DNA from: UTCFX2 sp963726375
GTDB taxonomy: Bacteria; Chloroflexota; Anaerolineae; Anaerolineales; UBA4823
Direction of reading: 5' to 3'
DNA length: 64,000 nt
Assembly (NCBI GenBank): GCA_963726375.1
Contig: CAVSCE010000014.1
Coordinates: 248,001 to 312,000, forward strand
Shown here: piece by piece, positions 46,315 through 55,100 of the stretch
How positions within the stretch are numbered: position 1 is the stretch's first letter
Layout: each line of letters begins with the position of its first letter
Translations under genes and position numbers: made by a program
Notes under the pieces: model-generated
The model's database searches: none
Seen by the model: only the letters and a program-made list of their open reading frames with translations
Told to the model about the DNA's origin: nothing

Positions 46315-47028
46315 ATGGCAGGTGTCCTGCGGCTAGGCGACAGGCGAGTCGGTGCGTTAATCACGCCCCGGACAGAAATCGACTGGCTGGATCTGGACGA
46401 TCCAATGGATGTCAACCTCCGCAAAATTGCAGCCAGCAGGCATTCCAAGTTTCCTGTGGCGCAAGGGAGCCTGGACCATGTGATCGGCGTGGCCGCTGCA
46501 AAAAACCTTTTAGATTGCCTCCTGGACGGAAATCAGCCCCGATTGGAGACCTGCATGACTGAGCCGGTCTACGTACCCGAAAATACCGCTGCAATCTCAG
46601 TTTTGGAGATCTTCAAAACCGCCGAACCTGAGCTGGTGATCGTGATTGATGAGTATGGGGGTGTGCAAGGATTATTGACCATTCGTGATATACTCGAGGC
46701 GATTGTTGGCGATTTGCCTGCCCAAGACAGGGCGGGTGAAGGTCAAATCTACCGCAGGGCTGACCAATCCTGGCTGGTTGATGGAATGCTTCCAGTCGAT
46801 GAGTTTATGGAAGCCTTCCAGATCGAGGAAATGGCGGACTACGATCGAGGTCATTTCGAAACCCTGGGTGGATTTGTGATGAGTCAAATGGGAAAAATCC
46901 CAACGACTGGAGAAATTTTCGAATGGGGCGGTTACTCTTTTGAGATCGTGGACATGGACGGCTTGCGGGTTGATAAAGTTCTGATCAAAATACCAGGCAG
47001 TGCTCCCGGCTCAGCGGAAAATCAGTGA
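46315..47028 (+). CDS. CBS-pair and CorC/HlyC domain protein without the usual membrane domain
   Basis: 237 residues. DRRVGALITPRTEIDWL is the typical opening of the hemolysin/CNNM cytoplasmic region; two CBS domains (about 15-130, LVIVIDEYGGVQGLLTIRD) and a C-terminal CorC/HlyC domain (HFETLGGFVMSQMGKIP) follow. The DUF21 membrane domain normally fused upstream is absent, and the 117 bases before the start hold no such sequence. E. coli CorC has the same soluble layout. Such proteins sense nucleotide or Mg2+ and tune metal transport. Its place in a beta-oxidation run is odd. Confidence 0.83.
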   Translation: MAGVLRLGDRRVGALITPRTEIDWLDLDDPMDVNLRKIAASRHSKFPVAQGSLDHVIGVAAAKNLLDCLLDGNQPRLETCMTEPVYVPENTAAISVLEIFKTAEPELVIVIDEYGGVQGLLTIRDILEAIVGDLPAQDRAGEGQIYRRADQSWLVDGMLPVDEFMEAFQIEEMADYDRGHFETLGGFVMSQMGKIPTTGEIFEWGGYSFEIVDMDGLRVDKVLIKIPGSAPGSAENQ

Positions 47029-47043
47029 TACAGGAGAACAAGA

Positions 47044-47967
47044 ATGCGCGCTCGATCTATCCTCCCTGCGTTGACGCTCCTTCTGACGTCAGCTCTTCTT
47101 CTATCCAGCTGCAGTGGTTTTACTGGTCAGCCGTCACCAACCGGAGTTTCTGACCTGGAATATACCCAGGCAGCCGAGACGATCACCGCAGCGCTGACCC
47201 AAAATGCGCTGCCTCCAGCTGTGACAGAGGAAATGGTTGAGGAAGCATCCAATCCAACCTCCTCACCGACAAGTCCCCCAGAGCCGACCGAAACCCTGCC
47301 GCCGACATCGACGCCTTTACCGACGAAAACACCGCGTCCGACAGATGTTCCTCAGCCGACCAACACGCCCACGCCGGACTTCTCACCAACACCGACATTT
47401 ACCCCAGAGCCAGCCTGGAACCTGGTTTACCAGGATGATTTGAAATCTGGTTCGTGGATCACGGAGAAAACCAACTCCTACCGCCTGCAATACTCGATGG
47501 GCGGCTATATGATTTCCAGCGATGTCGAAAACGATATCGTTTTCAGCGTGCGCAAGGGTGAATTCACAAATGTTCGGGTGGATGTCACAGGAATGCGAGT
47601 CTCCGGCCCTACGGACAGCTACTATGGGGTGATCTGCCATTTTGCCAACGGCGGCAACTATTATCTGTTAGGCATCGGCGTTGACGGCTGGTATGGGATC
47701 GCATTGAAGCAAGCAGGACAGATCCGCTTTTTGAAAGAGGGAATGGATACGAGCGGCACGGTGCGGATGGCAGGGGCTGAGAACCAAATTCGGGCAGAGT
47801 GTGGAGCCGGAAAGCTCACCTTATGGGTGAACGGTGTCCAGATGGCATCGGTGGACGACCAGACGTTTACCGGTGGGGCGATTGGTCTGGGTGTAGGAAA
47901 CCGGAAGACCGCTGGAGCCGAGATTGTTTTCAAAGACTTCATGGTGTATGAGCCCGTTGAACCATGA
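47044..47967 (+). CDS. Lipoprotein with Pro/Thr linker and lectin-like C-terminal domain
   Basis: 307 residues. Lipoprotein signal (ALTLLLTSALLLSSC, Cys at about 23), then a long Pro/Thr-rich linker (about 65-125, PPTSTPLPTKTPRPTDVPQP) typical of Chloroflexota surface proteins, and a C-terminal beta-sandwich of about 180 residues like DUF1080/concanavalin-type domains (YYGVICHFANGGNYYLLGIG; LTLWVNGVQMASVDD). A carbohydrate-binding role is possible but not shown. It sits 15 bases after the CBS gene. Confidence 0.8.
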   Translation: MRARSILPALTLLLTSALLLSSCSGFTGQPSPTGVSDLEYTQAAETITAALTQNALPPAVTEEMVEEASNPTSSPTSPPEPTETLPPTSTPLPTKTPRPTDVPQPTNTPTPDFSPTPTFTPEPAWNLVYQDDLKSGSWITEKTNSYRLQYSMGGYMISSDVENDIVFSVRKGEFTNVRVDVTGMRVSGPTDSYYGVICHFANGGNYYLLGIGVDGWYGIALKQAGQIRFLKEGMDTSGTVRMAGAENQIRAECGAGKLTLWVNGVQMASVDDQTFTGGAIGLGVGNRKTAGAEIVFKDFMVYEPVEP

Positions 47968-48228
47968 CGAACATCAACGCAATGCGTTCCTAATCACGAA
48001 ACCTAAAGCCAACACACTCTTTTTCGGAGCTCAGAGGATTTGACAAACTTCCTCTGATGGACCCTTTCTGATACCGCATGAAGATGTCCTGGCAGATGAT
48101 GATTATCTGCGCAGGATAAATCCCCCTATAAGTACAGCTCGATCATAACAGGATGGCTGAGAATATTGCCATGAATTGAATGCCGCTTTCTCTATGATAC
48201 AAGTGCAACCAAGCTCAGAGGAGGTCAC

Positions 48229-50652
48229 ATGCAGTACCCTATCTTTCGTGTAGTTGTCATTGGGGCCGGCACCATGGGCGGCGGGATCGCTGCTCACCTG
48301 GCAAATGCCGGCATCCAGGTGACCTTGTTGGATGTCATCCCAAGGGAGTTAACTAAGGACGAATCCAAACAGGGTCTGACGCTGAACGACCGGTCAGTGC
48401 GCAACCGGATCGTCCGCGAAGGCCTGGATCGGGCATTGAAATCCCGTCCGGCGAGCTTTATCACTTCCGATCATGCTGCCCGGGTCGAGATCGGGAATCT
48501 TGAAGATGACTTCTCTTCGATCCAGACGGCGGATTGGGTGATCGAGGTGATCATTGAAAACCTAAAGATAAAGCGACAGCTTATGGAGCGGATCGAGGCG
48601 GTGCGCAAACCGACTGCGATCGTGAGCACCAATACCTCGGGGATTCCGGTCGGTTCGATTGTCGAGGGGATGTCTGAAAGCCTTCGCAGCCATTTCCTTG
48701 GGACGCATTTCTTCAATCCGCCGCGCTACCTCAAGCTTTTGGAGATCATCCCGACGAATGACACAAGCCCCGATGTGGTCGAAGCGATCAGCCGTTTTTG
48801 TGAATTCAGGCTGGGGAAGGGGATTGTCCCTTGCAAAGACACGCCGAATTTCATCGCAAACCGGCTGGCTTTTGGGAGCGCGGCATTTGCCCTCGACACG
48901 ATCCTGGAACAGGGTTACAGCGTGGACGAGGTTGATGCAATCACCGGCCCGCCGATTGGCAATCCAAAAACTGCCACGTTCAGGCTGATCGACCTGGTTG
49001 GGATCGACGTCTGGGAGCATGTTGGAAAAAACCTGGCTCCGGAGATCCCACACGACGAACATGCTTTGCACTATTTAAAGTCCGAGCGGGTGAACAATCT
49101 GATTTCGACCCTGGTTGGGCGCGGCTCCTTAGGTGGGAAAACGAAGGAAGGTTTTTATAAAGAAAAACGCTTTGAGGATGGGCACAAGGAATTCTGGAGC
49201 TTAAACCTTTCAACACTCGAGTATGAGCCGGCTCAAAAAGTCAAGTTCGATTCGCTTGGAAAAGTCAAGGATATTGAAAAGCTCTCCGAAAGGCTAAAAA
49301 TCCTGCTTGGGTCAGAAGATCGAGCCGGGCAGCTGGTTCGAGCCTTGACCTACCAAAGCCTGGCGTATGCTTCAGAGCGCATTCCAGAGATCGCCGACAC
49401 GGCAAAGCCAATGGACGATGCGATGCGCTGGGGATTTGGGCGCGAAGCCGGACCCTTCGAAACCTGGGACATGCTTGGGGTCGCCGATACGCTTCCGGCT
49501 ATGGTCGAGGCAGGTTTTCCCGCAGCTCCCTGGGTTTATGAAATGATCGCTCACGGTTGTGCGACTTTTTATGAATACCGCGATGGCTTTAAAGCAGGCG
49601 TCTACCATCCTGGAGAAAGAGGGTATGTCCCAATTCCTCGCCGAGGGAGCTTGATTGTTCTGCCTGAGCTTAAGGCTGCTGGAAAAGTAATCAAGAAGAA
49701 TCTGGGAGCAAGCCTTTTTGACCTTGGAGACGGCGTCGCATGCGTCGAGCTGCAAACCAAGATGGGCACCCTGGACCGGGACGTATTTGCGATGTTCCTG
49801 GAGGGACTGAAGCGATTGGAGACGGATTTTGATGGGATGATCCTGGCGGATAAGTCGGACAACTTCAGCGCAGGGGCGAATGTCTTCCCGGTGGTGATGC
49901 ATGCCCAGAGCGGGCAGTGGGATCAGCTCGAAGTATTGGTCAAAGATATGCAGGATATCTTGATGAAAGTGCGCTACTTCCCACGCCCGATCGTCGCAGC
50001 GCCGGGTGGGCTGGCGTTGGGCGGCGGGGCCGAAGTGATCATGAGCTCGGCACGGATTGTCGCCAGCGTTGAGCTTTATTCCGGCCTGGTTGAAATTGGG
50101 ATGGGCATAATCCCGGCTGGAAGCGGGACCAAAGAGATGCTTCGGCGGGTCCTTAACCCGGCGATGCGAACCAAGGGCGTCGAGCCGCTGCCTATCCTCC
50201 AGAGGATTTTCGAACAGATCGGTCTGGCAAAGGTCTCCACCAGCGCAGAGGAAGCACGCCAGCTGGGCATCCTCGGTCCGAGCGATCGGGTGGTGATGAA
50301 CCGCGAGCTGCTGCTGAGCGAGGCTAAGAAGGAAGTCCTCCACCTGGCTGCCACTGGCTACCATCCACCGCTGCCCGAAAAGATTTACGCAGCCGGGCGA
50401 GATGCGCTGGCAGCCATGCAGGTGGGAATCTACATGATGAAAGAGGGAGGGTATATCACTGAGCATGAGATGGTCATCGCAGGCAAGCTTGCCAGCGTGA
50501 TGACAGGCGGCGACATCAGCAGCCCAGCCTGGGTTGATGAGCAGTATATCCTGGACCTGGAGCGCGAGGCTTTCCTCTCATTGTGCGGGACGGAAAAGAC
50601 CCAGCAGCGAATGTGGAGTTTCCTCCAGTCCGGCAAAATCTTGCGGAATTGA
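48229..50652 (+). CDS. fadN: 3-hydroxyacyl-CoA dehydrogenase / enoyl-CoA hydratase (FadN type)
   Basis: 807 residues, intact. Dehydrogenase half first: NAD-binding VVIGAGTMGGGIAAHLANAG, catalytic His region HFFNPPRYLKLLEI and the C-terminal HAD domain; then an enoyl-CoA hydratase/isomerase half from about 490 (oxyanion-hole and CoA-binding ADKSDNFSAGANVF; GGLALGGGAEVIMSS). This order (HAD before ECH) is that of Bacillus FadN, the reverse of E. coli FadB. GGAGG precedes the ATG. With the thiolase it would complete the beta-oxidation spiral. Confidence 0.93.
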   Translation: MQYPIFRVVVIGAGTMGGGIAAHLANAGIQVTLLDVIPRELTKDESKQGLTLNDRSVRNRIVREGLDRALKSRPASFITSDHAARVEIGNLEDDFSSIQTADWVIEVIIENLKIKRQLMERIEAVRKPTAIVSTNTSGIPVGSIVEGMSESLRSHFLGTHFFNPPRYLKLLEIIPTNDTSPDVVEAISRFCEFRLGKGIVPCKDTPNFIANRLAFGSAAFALDTILEQGYSVDEVDAITGPPIGNPKTATFRLIDLVGIDVWEHVGKNLAPEIPHDEHALHYLKSERVNNLISTLVGRGSLGGKTKEGFYKEKRFEDGHKEFWSLNLSTLEYEPAQKVKFDSLGKVKDIEKLSERLKILLGSEDRAGQLVRALTYQSLAYASERIPEIADTAKPMDDAMRWGFGREAGPFETWDMLGVADTLPAMVEAGFPAAPWVYEMIAHGCATFYEYRDGFKAGVYHPGERGYVPIPRRGSLIVLPELKAAGKVIKKNLGASLFDLGDGVACVELQTKMGTLDRDVFAMFLEGLKRLETDFDGMILADKSDNFSAGANVFPVVMHAQSGQWDQLEVLVKDMQDILMKVRYFPRPIVAAPGGLALGGGAEVIMSSARIVASVELYSGLVEIGMGIIPAGSGTKEMLRRVLNPAMRTKGVEPLPILQRIFEQIGLAKVSTSAEEARQLGILGPSDRVVMNRELLLSEAKKEVLHLAATGYHPPLPEKIYAAGRDALAAMQVGIYMMKEGGYITEHEMVIAGKLASVMTGGDISSPAWVDEQYILDLEREAFLSLCGTEKTQQRMWSFLQSGKILRN

Positions 50653-50706
50653 CGACTATGGAGCAGGAATCCATTATCCAGACCTGGGAATAAAGGAGAG
50701 TTGAGG

Positions 50707-51907
50707 ATGACTATGAATGATCCTTCACGTGAACCTGTCATTGTAGCTGCAGCGCGTACGGCGGTGGGAAAGGCAAAGCGCGGCAGCCTGGCGACCGTGC
50801 GTCCGGATGAAACAGCAGCGGTCGTGATCCGCGAGCTGCTTAAGCGGGCTCCAGCGGTCGTACCAGCCGAGATCGACGATCTGATCCTCGGCTGCGCCTT
50901 CCCTGAGGGCGAACAAGGGATGAATATAGCAAGAATGGTGGGGCTGCGAGCAGGCCTGCCGGATCTTGTGCCGGCAGAAACGATCAACCGGTTTTGCTCG
51001 TCGGGAATGCAGAGCATCGCCCATGCCGCGTTTGGAATCATGGCCGGGCAGCTTCAAATGGTGATTGCCGGCGGGACCGAGTCGATGAGCATGGTCCCGA
51101 TGACGGGTTATAAATTTGCCCCGATGCCGTACCTGGCGGAGAATTTCCCGCAGGCCTTCACCAGTATGGGATTGACGGCCGAAAATGTGGCCGCGAAATA
51201 TGGAGTGTCCCGCCAGGATCAGGACGCCTTTTCGCTGAATTCACACCGGCGCGCAGCAGCCGCTGTTAAATCCGGACGGTTCGATCCGGAAATTGCCCCG
51301 GTTGAAGTGACCATCGTGGAACCGGGAGGAAACGGGCATAAGGTAGCGAAGACCTTTGTATTCAAGCGGGATGAGGGACCGCGAGCCGAACTCAAGCCTG
51401 GAGTCCCTGGCAAAATTGAAACCAGCGTTCAAAGAAGGGGGCACAGTCACTGCTGGCAACTCATCCCAGATGTCAGATGGGGCTGCTGGGGTAATCATCA
51501 TGTCCAGGGCGAAGGCAGAGGCGCTTGGTCTAAAACCACTGGCAAGGTTCATAGCTTATGCAGTAGGCGGCGTCCCGCCAGAAATCATGGGAATTGGCCC
51601 GATTGTTGCGATTCCAAAAGCCCTCAAGCTGGCTGGTATGCCGCTAAAAGAGATTGGGCTGATCGAGCTTAATGAAGCCTTTGCTGCTCAAAGCCTGGCG
51701 GTGATCCGCGAGCTGGGATTGGATCCAGAGATCACGAACGTAAACGGCGGTGCGATCGCGTTAGGACATCCTCTTGGCTGCACAGGAGCAAAGCTGACCA
51801 CTCAATTGATTTTTGAAATGAAACGGCGCAATATCCAATTTGGGATGGTCAGCATGTGCATCGGCGGCGGGATGGGCGCCGCCGGGATATTTGAAAATTT
51901 AGATTGA
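50707..51907 (+). CDS. fadA: Acetyl-CoA C-acyltransferase (thiolase; one frame break)
   Basis: Frame-corrected, about 399 residues; ATG 50707 is preferred over TTG 50701. The acyl-accepting Cys lies in NRFCSSGMQSIA (about 97), the activating His in NEAFAAQ and GHPLGCTGA, and the second Cys in CIGGGMGAA. A one-base break near 51385-51400 separates the first 230 residues from SLESLAKLKPAFKEGGTVTA. Thiolytic cleavage of 3-ketoacyl-CoA; it ends the beta-oxidation cycle with FadN. It starts 54 bases after fadN. Confidence 0.92.
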
Positions 51908-51934
51908 CAAAGACACTAACAAGGAGAAACCGAT

Positions 51935-52264
51935 ATGACCGAATACACTGTCAAGCAGCTTATCTTCAACCATGAAAAGGCTTTCATCCCGGATGTAGCC
52001 GAAGGAGTGGAAGCTGTCATCCAATACCGGCTGACAGGAGAAGAAGCGGGGGATTATATCATCACGATCGGAAATGGAAAATGCAAAGTCGCCGAGGGCA
52101 TCGCGGACGAGCCAGTTGTGACCCTCACCGCAGACGGACGCGATTTCGCGGATGTGCTGTTAGGAAGGGCAAATGGAATGCAGTATTTCATGACGGGGAA
52201 ACTTAAACTGTCAGGTGACTTAAACCTGGCAATGAAGCTGACCAGCTTCTTTAAAATGGGCTGA
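51935..52264 (+). CDS. SCP2 sterol-binding domain protein
   Basis: 109-residue stand-alone SCP2 domain (VEAVIQYRLTGEEAGDYIIT; DGRDFADVLLGRANGMQYFM; GKLKLSGDLNLAMKLTSFF). The fold encloses a hydrophobic tunnel for fatty acyl chains or fatty acyl-CoA; bacterial members lie in lipid-degradation clusters. Last gene of the TetR cluster, 27 bases after the thiolase, with AAGGAG upstream. It probably carries acyl-CoA to the enzymes encoded before it. Confidence 0.9.
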   Translation: MTEYTVKQLIFNHEKAFIPDVAEGVEAVIQYRLTGEEAGDYIITIGNGKCKVAEGIADEPVVTLTADGRDFADVLLGRANGMQYFMTGKLKLSGDLNLAMKLTSFFKMG

Positions 52265-52275
52265 TGCGCAAGCAG

Positions 52276-52314
52276 CCGGTGATATGAAACCTGGGGCAGG
52301 TCTCATATCACCGG
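52276..52314 (+). terminator. Strong hairpin at the end of the beta-oxidation cluster
   Basis: CCGGTGATATGA (52276-52287) pairs exactly with TCATATCACCGG (52303-52314). There is no T-run immediately after, so it may be a 3'-protecting hairpin or a Rho-assisted terminator. Confidence 0.6.
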
Positions 52315-52449
52315 CATCCCGAATCCAAAAGTTTTTTCAAGATGCAATATTTTTCCTGGAAAAAGGATATCAATAAAAAATCCGTAAATTTTGCGCAAAA
52401 GTCCTCTCAATACCGTTAAGCATACATAGAAAAAAGCAGTTATTCATAC

Positions 52450-52455
52450 TATAAT
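52450..52455 (+). promoter_or_regulatory. -10 element of the LysM gene
   Basis: TATAAT at 52450-52455, 70 bases before the ATG at 52526; the -35 is poor. Confidence 0.45.
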
Positions 52456-52525
52456 CTAATCAGAGCAATCTTGCTGCCGATTTCTGGATCAAGCAGGAAA
52501 TTCGTTCGCGATCAGGAGGACTGCA

Positions 52526-53230
52526 ATGTCAATTCGTTTGCGATTGATCATGATGATTTTGATGGTTGTCACGCTGCTAGTCGGGACAGGGATGTCGGCT
52601 TCACCTGCACAGGCATCAGGGTGTTCAGCCTACCATACGGTCCGCCATGGCGACACTCTTTCAAGCATTGCGCGCTGGTACGGTGCTTACTGGCCGCATT
52701 TGGCTCAGATTAATCATATCCCTGGGCCGATGTATAAGATCTTTCCTGGACAGGTACTGTGCATTCAGACTGGCGGCTATGGATATTATCCACCGACCTA
52801 TAATCCTCCTCCCTATCAACCCCCAACCTACTATCCTCCTAGCTATACCTCGCCTTATGGCGGGAATTGGAGCTTTGTCGTTGGCAAAGTAGAGAAAAAC
52901 GAGACGGTAACGATCCATACGAAGAATTTCCCGAGCAACGTGCTGTTCAAGGCCAAAATGGGCAAGAAATCGGGCAACGGCATGGTATGGAAGGACCTGC
53001 CAGATATCGACTCGGGCAAGGGTGGTCAGTTTGAGGTTATATTCGATATCTCTGCCGAGTTTGACAATGTACAACAGCTGGCCATTCGGGTGATCCAGGA
53101 AAAGAAAAATGGAAAGGTCTTCCAACAGGATCAGTGGTTTAGCAATACTGACTATGCCAGCAATGTATATCCCGGAACTTATCCTCCCTATTACCCCTGC
53201 ACCTATAATAACTACGGATACTGCAAGTAG
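52526..53230 (+). CDS. Exported LysM-domain protein
   Basis: 234 residues. Signal peptide of about 30 residues (MMILMVVTLLVGTGMSASPA), one LysM domain (YHTVRHGDTLSSIARWYG, PMYKIFPGQVLCI) that binds peptidoglycan or chitin-type glycans, then a Pro/Tyr-rich linker (about 90-120) and a C-terminal beta domain (WSFVVGKVEKNETVTIHTK...FPSNVLFKAKMG) resembling secreted cell-surface modules. GGAGG precedes the ATG. Cell-wall-associated; no catalytic domain is present. Confidence 0.85.
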   Translation: MSIRLRLIMMILMVVTLLVGTGMSASPAQASGCSAYHTVRHGDTLSSIARWYGAYWPHLAQINHIPGPMYKIFPGQVLCIQTGGYGYYPPTYNPPPYQPPTYYPPSYTSPYGGNWSFVVGKVEKNETVTIHTKNFPSNVLFKAKMGKKSGNGMVWKDLPDIDSGKGGQFEVIFDISAEFDNVQQLAIRVIQEKKNGKVFQQDQWFSNTDYASNVYPGTYPPYYPCTYNNYGYCK

Positions 53231-53410
53231 GGGAATCTGACACCTGCTGTGAGCATACATTTGATTGCTCAGAAGACAGCGGGATGGTGATGCTTACAGT
53301 CGATAACTGGAAGCGCATCAGCCGATCCGAAAATCGAGCGCACAACGAATGAGACACCTGGCAGAAGGAGAACTCCTGTCTGCCAGGTGCTTGTTTTTAA
53401 AACTCAAAGA

Positions 53411-53650
53411 TCAAGGGAAACGTTCACGGGCAGCTTTTTCAAGATAGTGAAAACCTGCGGAAATCAGGGTTTCTAAGAGGAGCAGCTCTGATTCGTCCAA
53501 TGTCTCGTTCTGCAGCTCCGCGCGTTCGACCCATTTCAACAGCGCACCGCGATGCCCGCTGGACCGACGCGACCAGATCGAATCAACGGAAATTTTTTCC
53601 AATCTCTGGATGAGCAGCTTTGCCTGTTCGATCAGCTCGGTTTGAACCAC
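53411..53650 (-). CDS. Small hypothetical protein
   Basis: 79 residues, mostly helical (LIEQAKLLIQRLEKISVDSIW; LLLLETLISAGFHYLEKAARE), starting at GTG 53650 with AGGA four bases upstream. No motif is recognised. It lies after the PFK terminator on the same strand. It resembles short conserved Chloroflexota proteins of unknown role. Confidence 0.55.
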   Translation of the reverse strand: MVQTELIEQAKLLIQRLEKISVDSIWSRRSSGHRGALLKWVERAELQNETLDESELLLLETLISAGFHYLEKAARERFP

Positions 53651-53667
53651 GGTCCTAATGACTTCCT

Positions 53668-53695
53668 AAAAAGCCGCCCCGGGGAGCGGCTTTTT
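53668..53695. terminator. Bidirectional terminator between PFK and the small hypothetical gene
   Basis: AAAAAGCCGC (53668-53677) pairs with GCGGCTTTTT (53686-53695), loop CCCGGGGA; T-runs on both strands. Confidence 0.85.
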
Positions 53696-53749
53696 GATCT
53701 CATGAAAAACCAATTCACAGCATTTGATCTGCAAAATGGTTTCTACAGG

Positions 53750-54952
53750 TTAGCCTTCGCTGGTCATGATGAAAAGCGGGTTCATTTCGAAGCTCTGGAA
53801 CTGCGGGCGGAGCCGATCGACGTTGTAATAGCGCTTCACATTGACCACTTTTTTGGTGCTGGTAACCACATCGATGGGCATGTTGTCATACCGACCGTTT
53901 CGCAAAACCACCAGCCGTCCGTGGATGCCTTTGAGGATCAGGTCCAGCGCCATGTTCCCATAAGCCATCGGCACAATTGAGTCGATCGCATCGGGATCCC
54001 CACCGCGGACCATATACCCTAACTTCTGATTAATGACATTGATCGGTTTCCCTTTGTTGAATTTCTCAGAGCGGGTTTTCAGTTCTGAGGAAACCAGGTC
54101 GCCGATCCCTCCCAGCTTGGCATGACCGAATGCATCGGTGGTGCTGTCGGAGAATATCATCTCACCGCCAGTGAACATCGCCCCTTCTGAAACCAGCACG
54201 ACGGAGTATTTGCTGGGGTTGTTGTTTCGATCATAAACAAGCAGCTCCGTGAGATGATCCATATCGAAACGGTGTTCGGGGATCACGCAGCGGTCGGCAG
54301 CTCCGGCCATGGTGGGCAGCATTGCAGTGAAACCGGCATAACGTCCGAATACTTCGACGACCAGGAAGCGCTCGTGCGAGCCGGCGGATGTGCGCAGGCT
54401 GTTGGCGAGAGAGATCGTTCGAGTGATACAGGTGCTGAAGCCAATGCAGTAGTCTGTTCCGGGGACATCATTGTCCATTGTCTTGGGAATTGCGACGACT
54501 TTGAAACCTTCCTGGTACAGGCGGACGCCAACGCTGAGCGTATCGTCACCGCCGATCGGGATCAGGTATTCGATTCCGAGGAAATCCAGGTTTTTTAAAA
54601 CCTCGGGGAGCAAGTTGTTTTTTTCTTCAGAATATTGATCTTTCAAGTGGTCGGGGACGTCAGCCCGGATGACATTTGTAGGGTTGGTTCGCGAGGAGTG
54701 TAAAAATGTTCCGCCCGTACGCCCGGCTTTCCGGACGACTGTATCGTCGAGGACCTGGTAGAAATCGCTGTTATCCGCTTTTGGATCGCGGACCATGTTC
54801 ACCAGCCCGGCCCAACCCTTTCTTATACCGATGACTTTATAGCCCTCCCGAATAGCCCGGATGGTCACTGCCCGGATTGCAGGATTTAAACCGGGGACAT
54901 CGCCGCCCCCAGTAAGAATTCCGATTGTGCCTTTAACCTTTGGATTTGCCAT
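53750..54952 (-). CDS. 6-phosphofructokinase, pyrophosphate-type signature
   Basis: 400 residues, intact. Fructose-6-phosphate phosphorylation in glycolysis. The phosphoryl-donor site reads GGDDT (134-138) where ATP-dependent enzymes have GGDGS, and PKTMDND (Lys157) where they have PGTIDND. Asp and Lys at these two places are the known marks of PPi-dependent PFK, so the donor is probably pyrophosphate and the step reversible. GTxGGGDVPGLN and the MGRxxG-type FGRYAGFTA are present. GGAGG precedes the ATG. Confidence 0.88.
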   Translation of the reverse strand: MANPKVKGTIGILTGGGDVPGLNPAIRAVTIRAIREGYKVIGIRKGWAGLVNMVRDPKADNSDFYQVLDDTVVRKAGRTGGTFLHSSRTNPTNVIRADVPDHLKDQYSEEKNNLLPEVLKNLDFLGIEYLIPIGGDDTLSVGVRLYQEGFKVVAIPKTMDNDVPGTDYCIGFSTCITRTISLANSLRTSAGSHERFLVVEVFGRYAGFTAMLPTMAGAADRCVIPEHRFDMDHLTELLVYDRNNNPSKYSVVLVSEGAMFTGGEMIFSDSTTDAFGHAKLGGIGDLVSSELKTRSEKFNKGKPINVINQKLGYMVRGGDPDAIDSIVPMAYGNMALDLILKGIHGRLVVLRNGRYDNMPIDVVTSTKKVVNVKRYYNVDRLRPQFQSFEMNPLFIMTSEG

Positions 54953-55100
54953 AATAAAACCTCCACGAATGATCGTAAAAAATTATTCCAGTCGATTTCT
55001 TATTAAAAAAACAGAGCCATATTTTACACCCTTTTCCTGACACTTGGATTTTAAGTTGTTGAGCAACCCAGCCCCGAAAAGTCAGGTAATGTTTTCTTGT

